The notes beneath the pieces are model-generated. The model saw nothing but the letters and a program-made list of their open reading frames with translations, had not been told where the DNA came from and made no database searches. A stretch of 64,000 nucleotides of DNA from Stieleria mannarensis. Lineage in GTDB: Bacteria > Planctomycetota > Planctomycetia > Pirellulales > Pirellulaceae. The stretch lies in NCBI RefSeq assembly GCF_014154935.1, contig NZ_JACEHH010000017.1, positions 1 to 64,000 on the forward strand. Direction: 5' to 3'. Both the position numbers and the translations under genes were made by a program. Shown here piece by piece: positions 44,201-52,274 of this stretch (positions are counted from its first letter, which is position 1; the number at the start of each line of letters is the position of its first letter).

Positions 44201-45221
44201 GGGCGCCGGCGAGGCGCAGTTTGATTCCCAGCAGAACGTCAATGTCGTCCGCATCTCCGCGATCCCCGAAAAGATGTTGTTCTCGGTGACCAGCATTACG
44301 GCCACGCCGGGCCAGCCGGTCAAAATTGTGTTCACCAACCCGGACGCCACCGACCACAACTTGGTGATCGTCAAACCGGGCGCTCTGGCCGAGGTCGGCA
44401 TGGCGGCCAATGAGATGGCAAAGGACCCGCGCAACGCCAAATCGGATTTTATCCCGCGCGAAAAGAGTGACTTGATTTTGCACGCGACGCCGATGATCGG
44501 TCCGACGCGATCTTCGCTGGTTCACGTGCTGCGGTTCAACGCGCCGACCGAGCCGGGCGTCTACCCCTACGTCTGCACCTTTCCCGGACACTGGGTGGTG
44601 ATGAACGGCGTGCTGGTGGTCGCCGACGATGCGGCGGGTGCACAGCGATTGTTGGCCGGCAGCAAACCCAAGATCATTAAAAAATGGACGATGGAGGACT
44701 TTGCTGAATTCGACAATTCCGACCGCGTCAATGACCCGCAGTCGCAAACGCGCGGCATGATGGCGTTCGTCAAAGCCAACTGCAATCAATGCCACGTCGT
44801 CGCAGGTCACGGCGTCGACCTGGGACCGAAGCTGGAAGAATCGGTCAAGAAGCTCAAGGGCGCCGAATTATTAAAACAAATGATCGAACCCTCGTCGACG
44901 ATCCACGAGGACTACCAAACGTCGCGGTTCTTGCTCAGCGACGGACGTGTCGTCACCGGCGTGGTCGTCGAAGAAGATCCAAACACGTATCACGTGGCGA
45001 CGAACCTGCTAACACCCAACTCGTTGACCGAAGTCCGCAAACGCGACGTCGAGATCCGCTCGGCGTCCAAGGTCTCCCCAATGCCGGTCGGCTTGCTGGA
45101 CGTGTTGACCAAGGACGAGATTCTGGACCTGCACGCCTACGTCCAGTCCGGCGGTTATCAGTTGCCCGATCACATTCGGCACCACCATCATCACGGCGCC
45201 GCGGAATCGACCGAGAAGTAA
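41214..45221 (+). CDS. SGNH / sorbosone-dehydrogenase-like / cupredoxin / cytochrome c fusion
   Basis: A 1335-residue exported protein. After a membrane/signal segment (RYLTLWGFALTAISGSFA), residues about 60-320 form an SGNH-hydrolase-like domain whose nucleophile block reads IALIGNALLERS (no catalytic Ser). Next is a six-bladed dehydrogenase propeller (about 425-765; LVILEDSDGDGRADKSTVFA). HEAT-like repeats follow at about 780-985. A cupredoxin domain has copper ligands H1048, C1121, H1126 and M1130 (YVCTFPGHWVVM). A cytochrome c domain has CNQCH (C1190-H1194). This combination is widespread in planctomycetes as a 'membrane-bound dehydrogenase'. It probably oxidises sugars or related substrates and passes electrons internally from copper to haem. 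The ATG at 41214 is preferred; the frame extends to 41136. Confidence 0.92.
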   Translation: MNRFAICHLAASLLQFTFRLQPTRLVRYLTLWGFALTAISGSFADERSSNRAKKRNVKPGAAAVKDAKNTTTGRPDPPEDPELARFGIYEKTAPRAESADPIVTTLPLTLQPGDRIALIGNALLERSGQFGHLEAMIQQAFPDHKLTVRHLAWSADEIDVQPRPDNFADTLQHLNHENADVIFAAYGFNESFAGPAGLQRFREALVDHLTELKTKAFNGHSAPRLVLVSPIANENLPNVPAADLNNDNIRRYVDVMRDVAADQGVGFADVFDETRSQFQSLGSDHTINGIHLNEDGDQFFSKTLFEKTFHRDAPEVKPELATVIADKNRQFFRRFRPLNTFYYTGGRSKAYGYLDFLPAMRNFDLMTANRDAKIWELAAGRTSSTEVDDSNLPAMPATKQSRGANVWMTAADEQNAFQVDPRFEVNLFAGEEQFPEIANPIQMRWDSRGRLWVSCSTTYPHVYPGKEPNDKLVILEDSDGDGRADKSTVFADDLHVPLSFEFGDGGVYVSEQPSLSFLKDTDGDDKADVHEVVLTGFGTEDSHHSLHDFTWTPDGDLIFRESIFHHSQVETPYGPVRQQNSGWFRFQPRTQRLVGFGSYHSTNPWGVTFDDWGQHMASHPVYAEAFHSLDPPYPAQHPKPTGLQAYSGVCGHHLVDFPTFPDELQGGFIKVRYKPTNRVEIHKWVEGEFGYNEEYVGDLLFSKNLSFIPVDLQWGPRGALYVCDWYNPIKGHAQYSLRDPRRDRDSGRIWRITAKGIPLLDPPKIADASIGELLELLKRPEYRIRDWARRELRERDRDTVLRELDDFLKNLDASDSRYRHHQMEAIWTYRTVGLVDIPDSINPPIGNTENQVSSADRPSSSDATSNPSSLALATATLRQLLSCDDSHARAAATKQLRYWHPHFDDAIELLNRRVNDPNGIVRMQAVIAATYIGTEDALEAVLDVFNHPRDGHLQYAITCALGSRTLRRHWENNDRWGIATRLRQAAKDSTIKEPTPGAGEAQFDSQQNVNVVRISAIPEKMLFSVTSITATPGQPVKIVFTNPDATDHNLVIVKPGALAEVGMAANEMAKDPRNAKSDFIPREKSDLILHATPMIGPTRSSLVHVLRFNAPTEPGVYPYVCTFPGHWVVMNGVLVVADDAAGAQRLLAGSKPKIIKKWTMEDFAEFDNSDRVNDPQSQTRGMMAFVKANCNQCHVVAGHGVDLGPKLEESVKKLKGAELLKQMIEPSSTIHEDYQTSRFLLSDGRVVTGVVVEEDPNTYHVATNLLTPNSLTEVRKRDVEIRSASKVSPMPVGLLDVLTKDEILDLHAYVQSGGYQLPDHIRHHHHHGAAESTEK

Positions 45222-45355
45222 GCGGTGGAAGAGGCGGGAACCCTCTCCCACACGACGACTACGATTCTGCGTCAATCTCTTTCGTGATGTTCTCCAAGCA
45301 ACGAAATCCCGTCCATTTGGCCGTGGGACTGGTTTAACATGGGTCGGTAACGTTG

Positions 45356-45415
45356 CAGCGCCACGGATTCCAACGGTCTGGATGACATCCGTGGGGACGC
45401 TTTGCCATCCGTGGG
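45356..45415. repeat. Palindromic repeat, family C copy 2 (degenerate left arm)
   Basis: The right arm ATCCGTGGGGACGCTTTGCC then ATCCGTGGG (45387-45415) matches the element at 41056-41084. The left arm (CCACGGATTCC, 45358-45368) has decayed. It lies 32 bp upstream of the sulfatase ATG. Confidence 0.65.
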
Positions 45416-45446
45416 TTCAATCCATTCTCTCTTCAAGTTTCCCGCC

Positions 45447-47063
45447 ATGCCTCCAGCGCGTACCTCTCGCCGTCTGAGCCACCTGCTCATTTTGGCCTGC
45501 TTGTGCTTCGTTTCGACCGTCCAGGCCGAGCGGCCGAATATCGTCGTCATCATGGTCGACGACATGGGGTTTTCCGATATCGGTCCCTACGGCGGTGAGA
45601 TTCCGACGCCGCACTTGGACGCTTTGGCGGCCGGTGGAGTTCGATTCTCGCAGTTTTACAACACGGGGCGATGTTGCCCGACGCGGGCGACGCTGTTGAC
45701 GGGACTGTACGCGCACGAGACCGGTGTCGGCTGGATGACGACGGACCAGGGAACGCCGGGTTATCGAGGCCACTTGAACGATCAGTGCGTCACGATCGCC
45801 GAAGTGCTGCGGGACGCCGGTTACTTCACCGCGATGACCGGCAAGTGGCACGTCGGATTCAATCACGGCGTGACGCCTTGGGGACGCGGGTTTGATCGCG
45901 GTTTAAATTTGCCCGCCGGCGGATTGCACTTTTCCAACCAAACCGGATCCAAGGGCAAAACGCCGATGTATCTCAATGGGGAACAGATCCCGCGTGATGA
46001 TCCACAATTCGATCCGCCCTGGTACGGCAGCGACTTGTGGACCGAACAGGGCATCCGGTTCATCGACGAAGCCATCGCTGCGGAGAAACCGTTTTTCTGG
46101 TACTTGGCCCACGTCGCGCCGCACTTTCCCTGTATGGCGCCGGAAGAAACGATCGCCAAACATCGGGGCAAGTACATGCAGGGCTGGGATGAGCTCCGCC
46201 GGCAACGTTACGCACGCCAGATTGAATCGGGGCTGATCGACGAGCAATGGGAATTGGAATCCCGACCCGAGGAGATCCCGGCCTGGGATTCGCTGACGCA
46301 AGCGGAAAAAGTACGCTATGACGACATGATGGCGATCTACGCCGCGATGATCGAAGAAGTCGACAAGAACATCGGCAAACTGGTCGACGCGCTCCGCCAA
46401 CGATCGCAATTGGACAACACGCTGATCCTGTTTTTATCCGACAACGGTGGTAACGCCGAAGCAGGGATCAACGGAAAATACGCAGGCGATTCTCCAGGTG
46501 ACCCACACTCCAACGTCTTCATCGGCAAGTGCTGGGCGCATCTGAACAACACCCCGTTCCGCAAGTACAAGCACTACAACCACGAAGGCGGCACGGCGTC
46601 ACCGTTGATCGCGCACTGGCCTGCACAGATCCGCCCGCGAACCAGTGCGGACGATTGGATCAACACGCCGACGCATCTGATCGACATCATGGCGACTTGC
46701 GTGGATCTGGGCGAAGCGACCTACCCGGACGAATTCAACGGACAGACGATCAAACCGATGCGGGGCCAGAGTCTGAGACCCTTGTTGACCGGTGACGGTG
46801 CGTTTGCCAAACGAACGCTGTACTGGGAACACGAGGGCAACGCGGCGATTCGTGTCGGTGATCGCAAACTGGTCCGAGCCGGTGTTCGCGGGCCGTGGGA
46901 ATTGTTTGACATTTCGTCCGACCGCACCGAACAAAACAATTTGGCCGAGAATCGTCCCCGAGAAGTCAACGCCTTGGCCGGCAAGTGGCGATCGTGGGCT
47001 CGCGAAGTCGGTGCGATGCCCAAGCCGGGCCCGAAGAAAAAGAAATCCAAAAAGCAGAACTAA
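45447..47063 (+). CDS. Formylglycine-dependent sulfatase
   Basis: A 538-residue exported enzyme with a signal peptide (LSHLLILACLCFVSTVQA). The sulfatase signature NIVVIMVDDMGFSDIGPYGG gives the metal-binding Asp pair. RCCPTRATLLTG carries the Cys (C76) that a formylglycine-generating enzyme would oxidise. Later motifs include GYFTAMTGKWHVG, PFFWYLAHVAPHFP, LFLSDNGGNAEAG and the C-terminal KYKHYNHEGGTASPLIAHWP. The substrate is unknown; the downstream GH2-sulfatase, separated by only 25 bp, suggests desulfation of a sulfated polysaccharide. The ATG at 45447 is preferred because it precedes the signal peptide. Confidence 0.96.
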   Translation: MPPARTSRRLSHLLILACLCFVSTVQAERPNIVVIMVDDMGFSDIGPYGGEIPTPHLDALAAGGVRFSQFYNTGRCCPTRATLLTGLYAHETGVGWMTTDQGTPGYRGHLNDQCVTIAEVLRDAGYFTAMTGKWHVGFNHGVTPWGRGFDRGLNLPAGGLHFSNQTGSKGKTPMYLNGEQIPRDDPQFDPPWYGSDLWTEQGIRFIDEAIAAEKPFFWYLAHVAPHFPCMAPEETIAKHRGKYMQGWDELRRQRYARQIESGLIDEQWELESRPEEIPAWDSLTQAEKVRYDDMMAIYAAMIEEVDKNIGKLVDALRQRSQLDNTLILFLSDNGGNAEAGINGKYAGDSPGDPHSNVFIGKCWAHLNNTPFRKYKHYNHEGGTASPLIAHWPAQIRPRTSADDWINTPTHLIDIMATCVDLGEATYPDEFNGQTIKPMRGQSLRPLLTGDGAFAKRTLYWEHEGNAAIRVGDRKLVRAGVRGPWELFDISSDRTEQNNLAENRPREVNALAGKWRSWAREVGAMPKPGPKKKKSKKQN

Positions 47064-47076
47064 AAACTTACCAGTT

Positions 47077-47080
47077 GGAG
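47077..47080 (+). promoter_or_regulatory. Ribosome binding site deciding a GTG start
   Basis: GGAG lies eight bases before the GTG at 47089, downstream of the sulfatase stop. It fixes the start of the GH2-sulfatase fusion; the open frame otherwise extends back over the preceding gene. Confidence 0.75.
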
Positions 47081-47088
47081 AACTCCCC

Positions 47089-50000
47089 GTGCTCTCTCGT
47101 TTGAACTCCGCTCCGGCCGTGCTCCGCGCCGTAGCCTTGGTTTTTATCGCATCCTCGTGCTGGACGAATCTGTCGCCGGCTGCTACGCCCGATTGGTCGC
47201 CGGTCAAAGAGGCGATGCTGTCGCGGTGGGCCAAACAAGTCACGCCAGACAAGGTTTGGACCGAGTACCCGCGCCCGCAAATGACGCGTTCCCAGTGGAC
47301 CAATCTGAACGGTTTGTGGGATTATGCCGTCACGCCAAAGGACGCAGGGAAGCCGAGCGAGTGGGCGGGGAAAATCCTGGTCCCGTTTGCCATCGAATCC
47401 CCGCTCTCCGGCGTCGGGCGGCGACTGTCCGCTGACGAAACACTCTGGTACCGGACGACCTTTGATCGAGCCGATGTGTTCACCGGTGAAACGCCGAGCG
47501 ATACGAACGCGCTGCGGCTTCATTTCGAGGCCGTCGATTACCGCTGTAACGTGTTTCTCAATGGCAAAGCCTTAGGCGAACACGTCGGCGGCAACTTGCC
47601 GTTCTCCTTCTTGATCGGTGACGCACTGCGGGAGACGGGAAACGAATTGGTGGTCAAGGTGGTCGACGCGACCGACGGGGAGGGCAAGTACCAGCTTCGG
47701 GGCAAGCAAAAAGTCGACAACCGCGGCATTTTCTACACGCCCGTTTCGGGGATCTGGCAAACCGTCTGGATCGAACCGGTCCCAGCGTCCCACATCGTGG
47801 ACCTGAAAGTCACCGGTGATGCCGACGGGAACGTCGTGGTCACGGCGGACACGGAAGGAACTGCCAATACGCTGCGTGTTGTTGCGAAAGACAAGAACAA
47901 ACGGGTCGCCCGGGCGCGCAGCGACGACGGCGAAATCCGGCTCACCATCGACGATGCAAAGCTTTGGTCACCAGACTCGCCCACGCTGTACGATCTGAAA
48001 ATCGATCTGCTCGATGACGCGGATCAAGTGGTCGACTCGGTCGAGTCTTACGTCGGGCTACGAACGGTCGGCAAGCGGCGTGACGCCGAGGGCAACCTGC
48101 GTCTGACGCTCAACGGCCAGGAGATCTTTCACTGGGGGCCGCTCGACCAAGGCTGGTGGCCCGGCGGATTGCTGACGCCCCCGTCGGACGACGCGATTCA
48201 ATTCGAAATCGACTTCTTGCGCCGCGCCGGGTTCAACATGATCCGCAAGCACATCAAGGTCGAACCGCGACGTTACTACTACCACTGTGACCGCGCCGGC
48301 ATGCTGGTCTGGCAGGATCAAGTCGAAGGCGGAGCGGGATTTGATTCCGGGGAATGGCCCAAGTGGAAACGTTTGGCGAAGGATCATGAAAAGGCCAACA
48401 CGCCCAAGTCCTGGAAGCCCGGCGATTCGCTCGATGCGACCTGGCCGGATTGGGCGCACGCTCAATACATGGCCGAACTGAAAGGCATGGTCGATCACCT
48501 TTACAACCACCCGTCCATCGTGACCTGGGTGCCGTTCAACGAACGTTGGGGCCAGCACCGCACGATGGAAGTCGGCAAATGGATCGTCGACTACGATCCG
48601 ACGCGACACATCAACATCGCCAGCGGAGGCAACTTCTTTGCCGTCGGTGACATGGCCGATGAGCACGTTTATCCGCACCCGGACTTTCCCGTTGACGACG
48701 ATCGCTACGACGACTTCGTCAAGATCGTGGGCGAATTCGGCGGTCACGGCTGGCCGGTTGCCGATCACTTGTGGGTCAAAAGCAAACGCAACTGGGGATA
48801 CGGTGGTCTGCCGAAGACCAAGCAGGAGTACATCGAGCGTTACAAAGAGTCGATCCGGCGATTGGCAGAACTGAAGAAACAAGGCGTCGCCGGTGCCGTC
48901 TACACCCAGACCACCGATGTCGAAGGCGAGATCAACGGCTTGATGACCTACGATCGCGACGTCATCAAGATCGCCGCGCCCCACCTGAAACAGATCGCGG
49001 TCGACGCGGGACTGGTCGCCGGAGGTAACCGGCTGTCCAAAACGCGGCCCAATATCATCGTTGTCCTGGTCGATGACATGGGGTACTCGGATCTCGGCTG
49101 CTACGGCGGTGAAATTGAAACGCCCAACATCGACGCCTTGGCCGCTGCGGGGATGCGATTCACCCAGTTCTACAACCAGGGACGCTGTTGCCCGACGCGG
49201 GCCAGTTTGATCACGGGGCTGCAACCACACCAAGTCGGCATCGGTCACATGACCGCGCCGCCCGGACAACCACTCGGGTTTGAAGGCCCCTACCAAGGTT
49301 ATCTCAATGACAACTGCACGACGCTGGCCGAGGTGTTGAAATCGGCCGGCTACACCACGCTGATGACCGGCAAGTGGCACTTGGGGGCGGATCGAAAGGA
49401 ATGCTGGCCGCTGGAGCGCGGGTTCGACAAGTACTACGGGTGCATCAGCGGGGCGATCAATTACTTCAAGCCCGGTGGCGATCGTGGATTGACCGAAGGC
49501 AATGAAGCAATCGACGTGCCCGAGGGTTTCTACGCCACCGACACCTTCACCGACAAGGCGATCGAGTACATCGACGGAGCGACCGCGTCCGGCGATGACC
49601 CGTTCTTTTTGTACTTGGCCTACAACGCGCCGCACTGGCCGCTGAACGCCAAGTGGGAAGATTACCAAAAGTACCGCGGCAAATACAAAGACGGCTGGCG
49701 GGCGATGATGAAGGCCCGCAACCAGCGTCAGCGTGAAATGGGGCTGCTGCGCAAAGACACCGTGCCGGCCGAGCATCCGGGGCCGCAGTGGGACAGCTTG
49801 AACGAGAAGCAACGCGATCGTCTGGACACCGTCATGGCGGCCTACGCCGGTTGCGTCGATTCGATCGACCAAAACATCGGCAAGCTCGTCGGGCACCTCA
49901 AGGCCACCGACCAACTGGACAACACCGTGATCTTCTTCTTAAGCGACAACGGGGCTTGCCAAGAAGGCGGGGATTTTGGAGTCGGTGATGAAGCGATGGT

Positions 50001-50586
50001 GAAAGATCCGCCGCTGGAAACGACCGCCGGTGTGCGTATCGGATTGCACTGGGCCGGCGCTTGCAACACGCCTTATCGAAAGTACAAGCACTTCGTCCAC
50101 GAAGGCGGCGCGTGCACGCCGATGATCGCCCACTGGCCGGCGGGAATCCCCGAAAAGGACCGTGGCACGTTGATGCACCGACGCGCCTACTTGCAAGACT
50201 TCATGACCACCGTGATCGACCTGGCCGGCGGAAGCTATCCCGGTGGAATCCCGCAGTGCGAGGGCGAATCACTGGCGCCGCTGTTGGCCGGTGTGCGTCA
50301 AGACATCCATTTCGACCCGATGTTCTGGGAGCACGAAGGCAACGCGGCGGTCCGCATGGGCAAATGGAAACTCGTCCGCGAGTATGAAAAACCCTGGGAG
50401 CTGTATGACTTTTCCAAAGACCGCAACGAGTTAAACAATCTGGCCGAGAAGAAGCCCGTGTTGCGCAAAGAGATGATCGCGATGTGGGAAGCCTGGGCGA
50501 AGGAAACCGGCGTCGCGTTCCCCGAGCGGTTTAATATGTACCAGTTTCTGAATCAGAAGAAGAAGCAAGCGAAAGCCGCGAAGTAG
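47089..50586 (+). CDS. GH2 glycosidase-sulfatase fusion
   Basis: A 1165-residue exported protein starting at GTG, with a signal peptide (LRAVALVFIASSCWTNLSPA). Residues about 45-640 are a family 2 glycoside hydrolase. They comprise a sugar-binding domain (WYRTTFDRADVF, LNGKALGEHVGGNLPF), an Ig-like domain and a TIM barrel, with acid/base E485 (VPFNERWGQ) and nucleophile E549 (IVGEFGGHGW). From residue 655 a complete sulfatase follows (NIIVVLVDDMGYSDLGCYGG), with formylglycine Cys C700 in RCCPTRASLITG, then DNTVIFFLSDNGACQ and a C-terminal subdomain. The second module has no signal peptide of its own and there is no stop between them. It probably removes sulfate and cleaves a glycosidic bond on the same polysaccharide. 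Confidence 0.93.
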   Translation: MLSRLNSAPAVLRAVALVFIASSCWTNLSPAATPDWSPVKEAMLSRWAKQVTPDKVWTEYPRPQMTRSQWTNLNGLWDYAVTPKDAGKPSEWAGKILVPFAIESPLSGVGRRLSADETLWYRTTFDRADVFTGETPSDTNALRLHFEAVDYRCNVFLNGKALGEHVGGNLPFSFLIGDALRETGNELVVKVVDATDGEGKYQLRGKQKVDNRGIFYTPVSGIWQTVWIEPVPASHIVDLKVTGDADGNVVVTADTEGTANTLRVVAKDKNKRVARARSDDGEIRLTIDDAKLWSPDSPTLYDLKIDLLDDADQVVDSVESYVGLRTVGKRRDAEGNLRLTLNGQEIFHWGPLDQGWWPGGLLTPPSDDAIQFEIDFLRRAGFNMIRKHIKVEPRRYYYHCDRAGMLVWQDQVEGGAGFDSGEWPKWKRLAKDHEKANTPKSWKPGDSLDATWPDWAHAQYMAELKGMVDHLYNHPSIVTWVPFNERWGQHRTMEVGKWIVDYDPTRHINIASGGNFFAVGDMADEHVYPHPDFPVDDDRYDDFVKIVGEFGGHGWPVADHLWVKSKRNWGYGGLPKTKQEYIERYKESIRRLAELKKQGVAGAVYTQTTDVEGEINGLMTYDRDVIKIAAPHLKQIAVDAGLVAGGNRLSKTRPNIIVVLVDDMGYSDLGCYGGEIETPNIDALAAAGMRFTQFYNQGRCCPTRASLITGLQPHQVGIGHMTAPPGQPLGFEGPYQGYLNDNCTTLAEVLKSAGYTTLMTGKWHLGADRKECWPLERGFDKYYGCISGAINYFKPGGDRGLTEGNEAIDVPEGFYATDTFTDKAIEYIDGATASGDDPFFLYLAYNAPHWPLNAKWEDYQKYRGKYKDGWRAMMKARNQRQREMGLLRKDTVPAEHPGPQWDSLNEKQRDRLDTVMAAYAGCVDSIDQNIGKLVGHLKATDQLDNTVIFFLSDNGACQEGGDFGVGDEAMVKDPPLETTAGVRIGLHWAGACNTPYRKYKHFVHEGGACTPMIAHWPAGIPEKDRGTLMHRRAYLQDFMTTVIDLAGGSYPGGIPQCEGESLAPLLAGVRQDIHFDPMFWEHEGNAAVRMGKWKLVREYEKPWELYDFSKDRNELNNLAEKKPVLRKEMIAMWEAWAKETGVAFPERFNMYQFLNQKKKQAKAAK

Positions 50587-50623
50587 CGAAGGTTGATGAA
50601 GTGCTCCCCGACACCACTCCGAC

Positions 50624-50687
50624 GTGGCTACGCTCGCCAGAGCGTGGAAGATGTCGGGGATCCACCTTCTGGCGAAGGTAGCTACGT
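50624..50687. repeat. REP family A element, copy 4
   Basis: The left arm GGCTACGCTCGCCAGAGCGT then GG (50626-50647) and right arm CCACCTTCTGGCGAAGGTAG then CTACG (50662-50686) form two GCCA/TGGC-loop hairpins that are also complementary to one another. The TAG of the right arm, read on the minus strand, is the stop codon of the DUF1501 gene. Confidence 0.85.
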
Positions 50688-52133
50688 CTGCACCAGATCG
50701 CGCAACACGTGGCCGTGGACGTCGGTCAGTCGGCGATCGATTCCGTTGTGGCGGACGGTCAGCTTGGTGTGATCGATGCCCAATAAATGCAACATCGTGG
50801 CGTTGATGTCGTACACCGTCGTTGCGTGATCGGGGCTTTCCGGACGGAACCCCCACTCGTCACTGTGGCCAAAGGTCCCCGGACGGACTCCGCCGCCACA
50901 CATCCAATTGGTAAACACGAACGGGTTGTGGTCACGGCCTTCGGTCCCTTGGGAACACGGCATCCGGCCGAACTCGGTCGTCCACAGGATCAACGTGTCC
51001 TCCAGCATGCCACGCTGCGCGAGGTCTTTGATCAGCGCGGTTGCTCCACGGGACATGCCCAACGCGAGCGGTCCATGGTCGCGGGCGACGTTTTCGTGAC
51101 TGTCCCAGTTTCGACGTGGGAATCCGTTGTCGTTGCCGCTCCATATTTGGATGAAACGGACGCCGCGTTCGAGCAGTCGGCGAGCGACCAGGCATTTGCG
51201 CCCGAAGAATTCCGCTTCGGCCTTGGCGTTGATTTCCGAATCATCGACGTGTGATCCTTCGTCGACCAATCCGTACAGATCGCGGATGTGTTGCGGTTCG
51301 GAGGCCAGGTCGAGGGCGTCGGTGGCCGAGAGCTGCATCGCGGCGGCCAATTCGTAGGAGCGAACGCGGGCGTCCAGTCGATCATCGCTCGGCCGCTGAC
51401 GGGCGTAGGCCTGATTGATTTGTTTCAAGGCATCCAATCCGGCGCGATCGCTGCCCGCGGTAATGAAATCGCTTTGCGGTGGAAACAGATCGGTGATGGG
51501 GGCCGCGCCGCTGGGCCGAATCACCGTGCCTTGATGACTTGCCGACAGGAACGCGTTGCCCCAATTCTTGGCACCGTTGGAAGCGAACCCGCGATGATCG
51601 GGCAGCACGACGAAGGTCGGCAGGTTTTCGTTTTCGCTGCCCAGTCCGTACGAAACCCACGACCCTGCGCTGGGGAATCCGGGCAGGTTGAATCCCGTCG
51701 TTTGCAGCAGCGTACCCTGGCTGTGGACGCCGGTTTTTCCCACCAGATTGTGGATGAACGCGATCTCGTCGACGACATCTCCCAGCGGGGCGACGATCTC
51801 ACTGAGCTGCTTGCCGCTCTGACCGTGCGGATTGAATTTCCAGGGACTGGCAAAGCAATCGCCGGGCTGGCTTTGAAACAGTTCCACCTTTTCGCCTGGA
51901 TCCCAGGGCTGGCCGTCGCGTTTTTCCAGAAGCGGTTTGTAATCAAACGTGTCGACATGGCTGGCCGCCCCGGCCATGAATAGCTGCACGACACGCTTCG
52001 CCTTTGGACGATGGTGCAGCACGGCGTCGGCCGCCGCACCCTCGCGATGCATCAGGTCGGCCAGTGCGATTCCGGCGAATCCCCCCAGTCCCTGACGGAG
52101 GAGGGAGCGTCGATTGATGGCCGTCGCGTTCAT
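50682..52133 (-). CDS. DUF1501 family protein (Tat-exported)
   Basis: A 483-residue protein with a twin-arginine leader (NRRSLLRQGLGGFAGIALAD). DUF1501 features include RVVQLFMAGAASHVDTFDYK, VHSQGTLLQTTGFNLPGFPS, RFIQIWSGNDNGFPRRNWDS and LILWTTEFGRMP. It ends at a TAG inside a REP element. The ATG at 52133 places the leader at the N-terminus. It is transcribed after, and in the same direction as, the PSCyt1/DUF1549/DUF1553 gene (141 bp gap with a family C palindrome). Exact activity is unknown; this pairing is typical of planctomycete exported complexes. Confidence 0.93.
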   Translation of the reverse strand: MNATAINRRSLLRQGLGGFAGIALADLMHREGAAADAVLHHRPKAKRVVQLFMAGAASHVDTFDYKPLLEKRDGQPWDPGEKVELFQSQPGDCFASPWKFNPHGQSGKQLSEIVAPLGDVVDEIAFIHNLVGKTGVHSQGTLLQTTGFNLPGFPSAGSWVSYGLGSENENLPTFVVLPDHRGFASNGAKNWGNAFLSASHQGTVIRPSGAAPITDLFPPQSDFITAGSDRAGLDALKQINQAYARQRPSDDRLDARVRSYELAAAMQLSATDALDLASEPQHIRDLYGLVDEGSHVDDSEINAKAEAEFFGRKCLVARRLLERGVRFIQIWSGNDNGFPRRNWDSHENVARDHGPLALGMSRGATALIKDLAQRGMLEDTLILWTTEFGRMPCSQGTEGRDHNPFVFTNWMCGGGVRPGTFGHSDEWGFRPESPDHATTVYDINATMLHLLGIDHTKLTVRHNGIDRRLTDVHGHVLRDLVQT

Positions 52134-52181
52134 GGTGGTTTCGTTTTGGGATTGGATCGGAGGCGGCACTGAAGAAAATGA

Positions 52182-52266
52182 CCACGGATGGCGAAGCGTA
52201 CCCACGGATGATAACCAAGTCCTCTCTAATACACTGACATCCGTGGGTACGCTTTGCCATCCGTGG
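52182..52266. repeat. Palindromic repeat, family C copy 3
   Basis: The 29-bp arms at 52182-52210 and 52238-52266 contain GCGTACCCACGG and its complement CCGTGGGTACGC. Copy 1 has GCGTCCCCACGG with CCGTGGGGACGC, a compensatory change in both arms. It lies between the PSCyt1-type gene and DUF1501. Confidence 0.8.
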
Positions 52267-52274
52267 GGTACAAT

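Noticed and set aside
46792-47088. Upstream extension of the GH2-sulfatase protein
   Set aside because: The frame is open over the end of the preceding sulfatase, but the GTG at 47089 has a well-spaced GGAG and leads directly into a signal peptide.
48058-49914. 618-residue open frame on the minus strand opposite the GH2-sulfatase gene
   Set aside because: Low-complexity translation without family motifs. The plus strand shows two complete, motif-rich domains here, so it is a GC-rich shadow.
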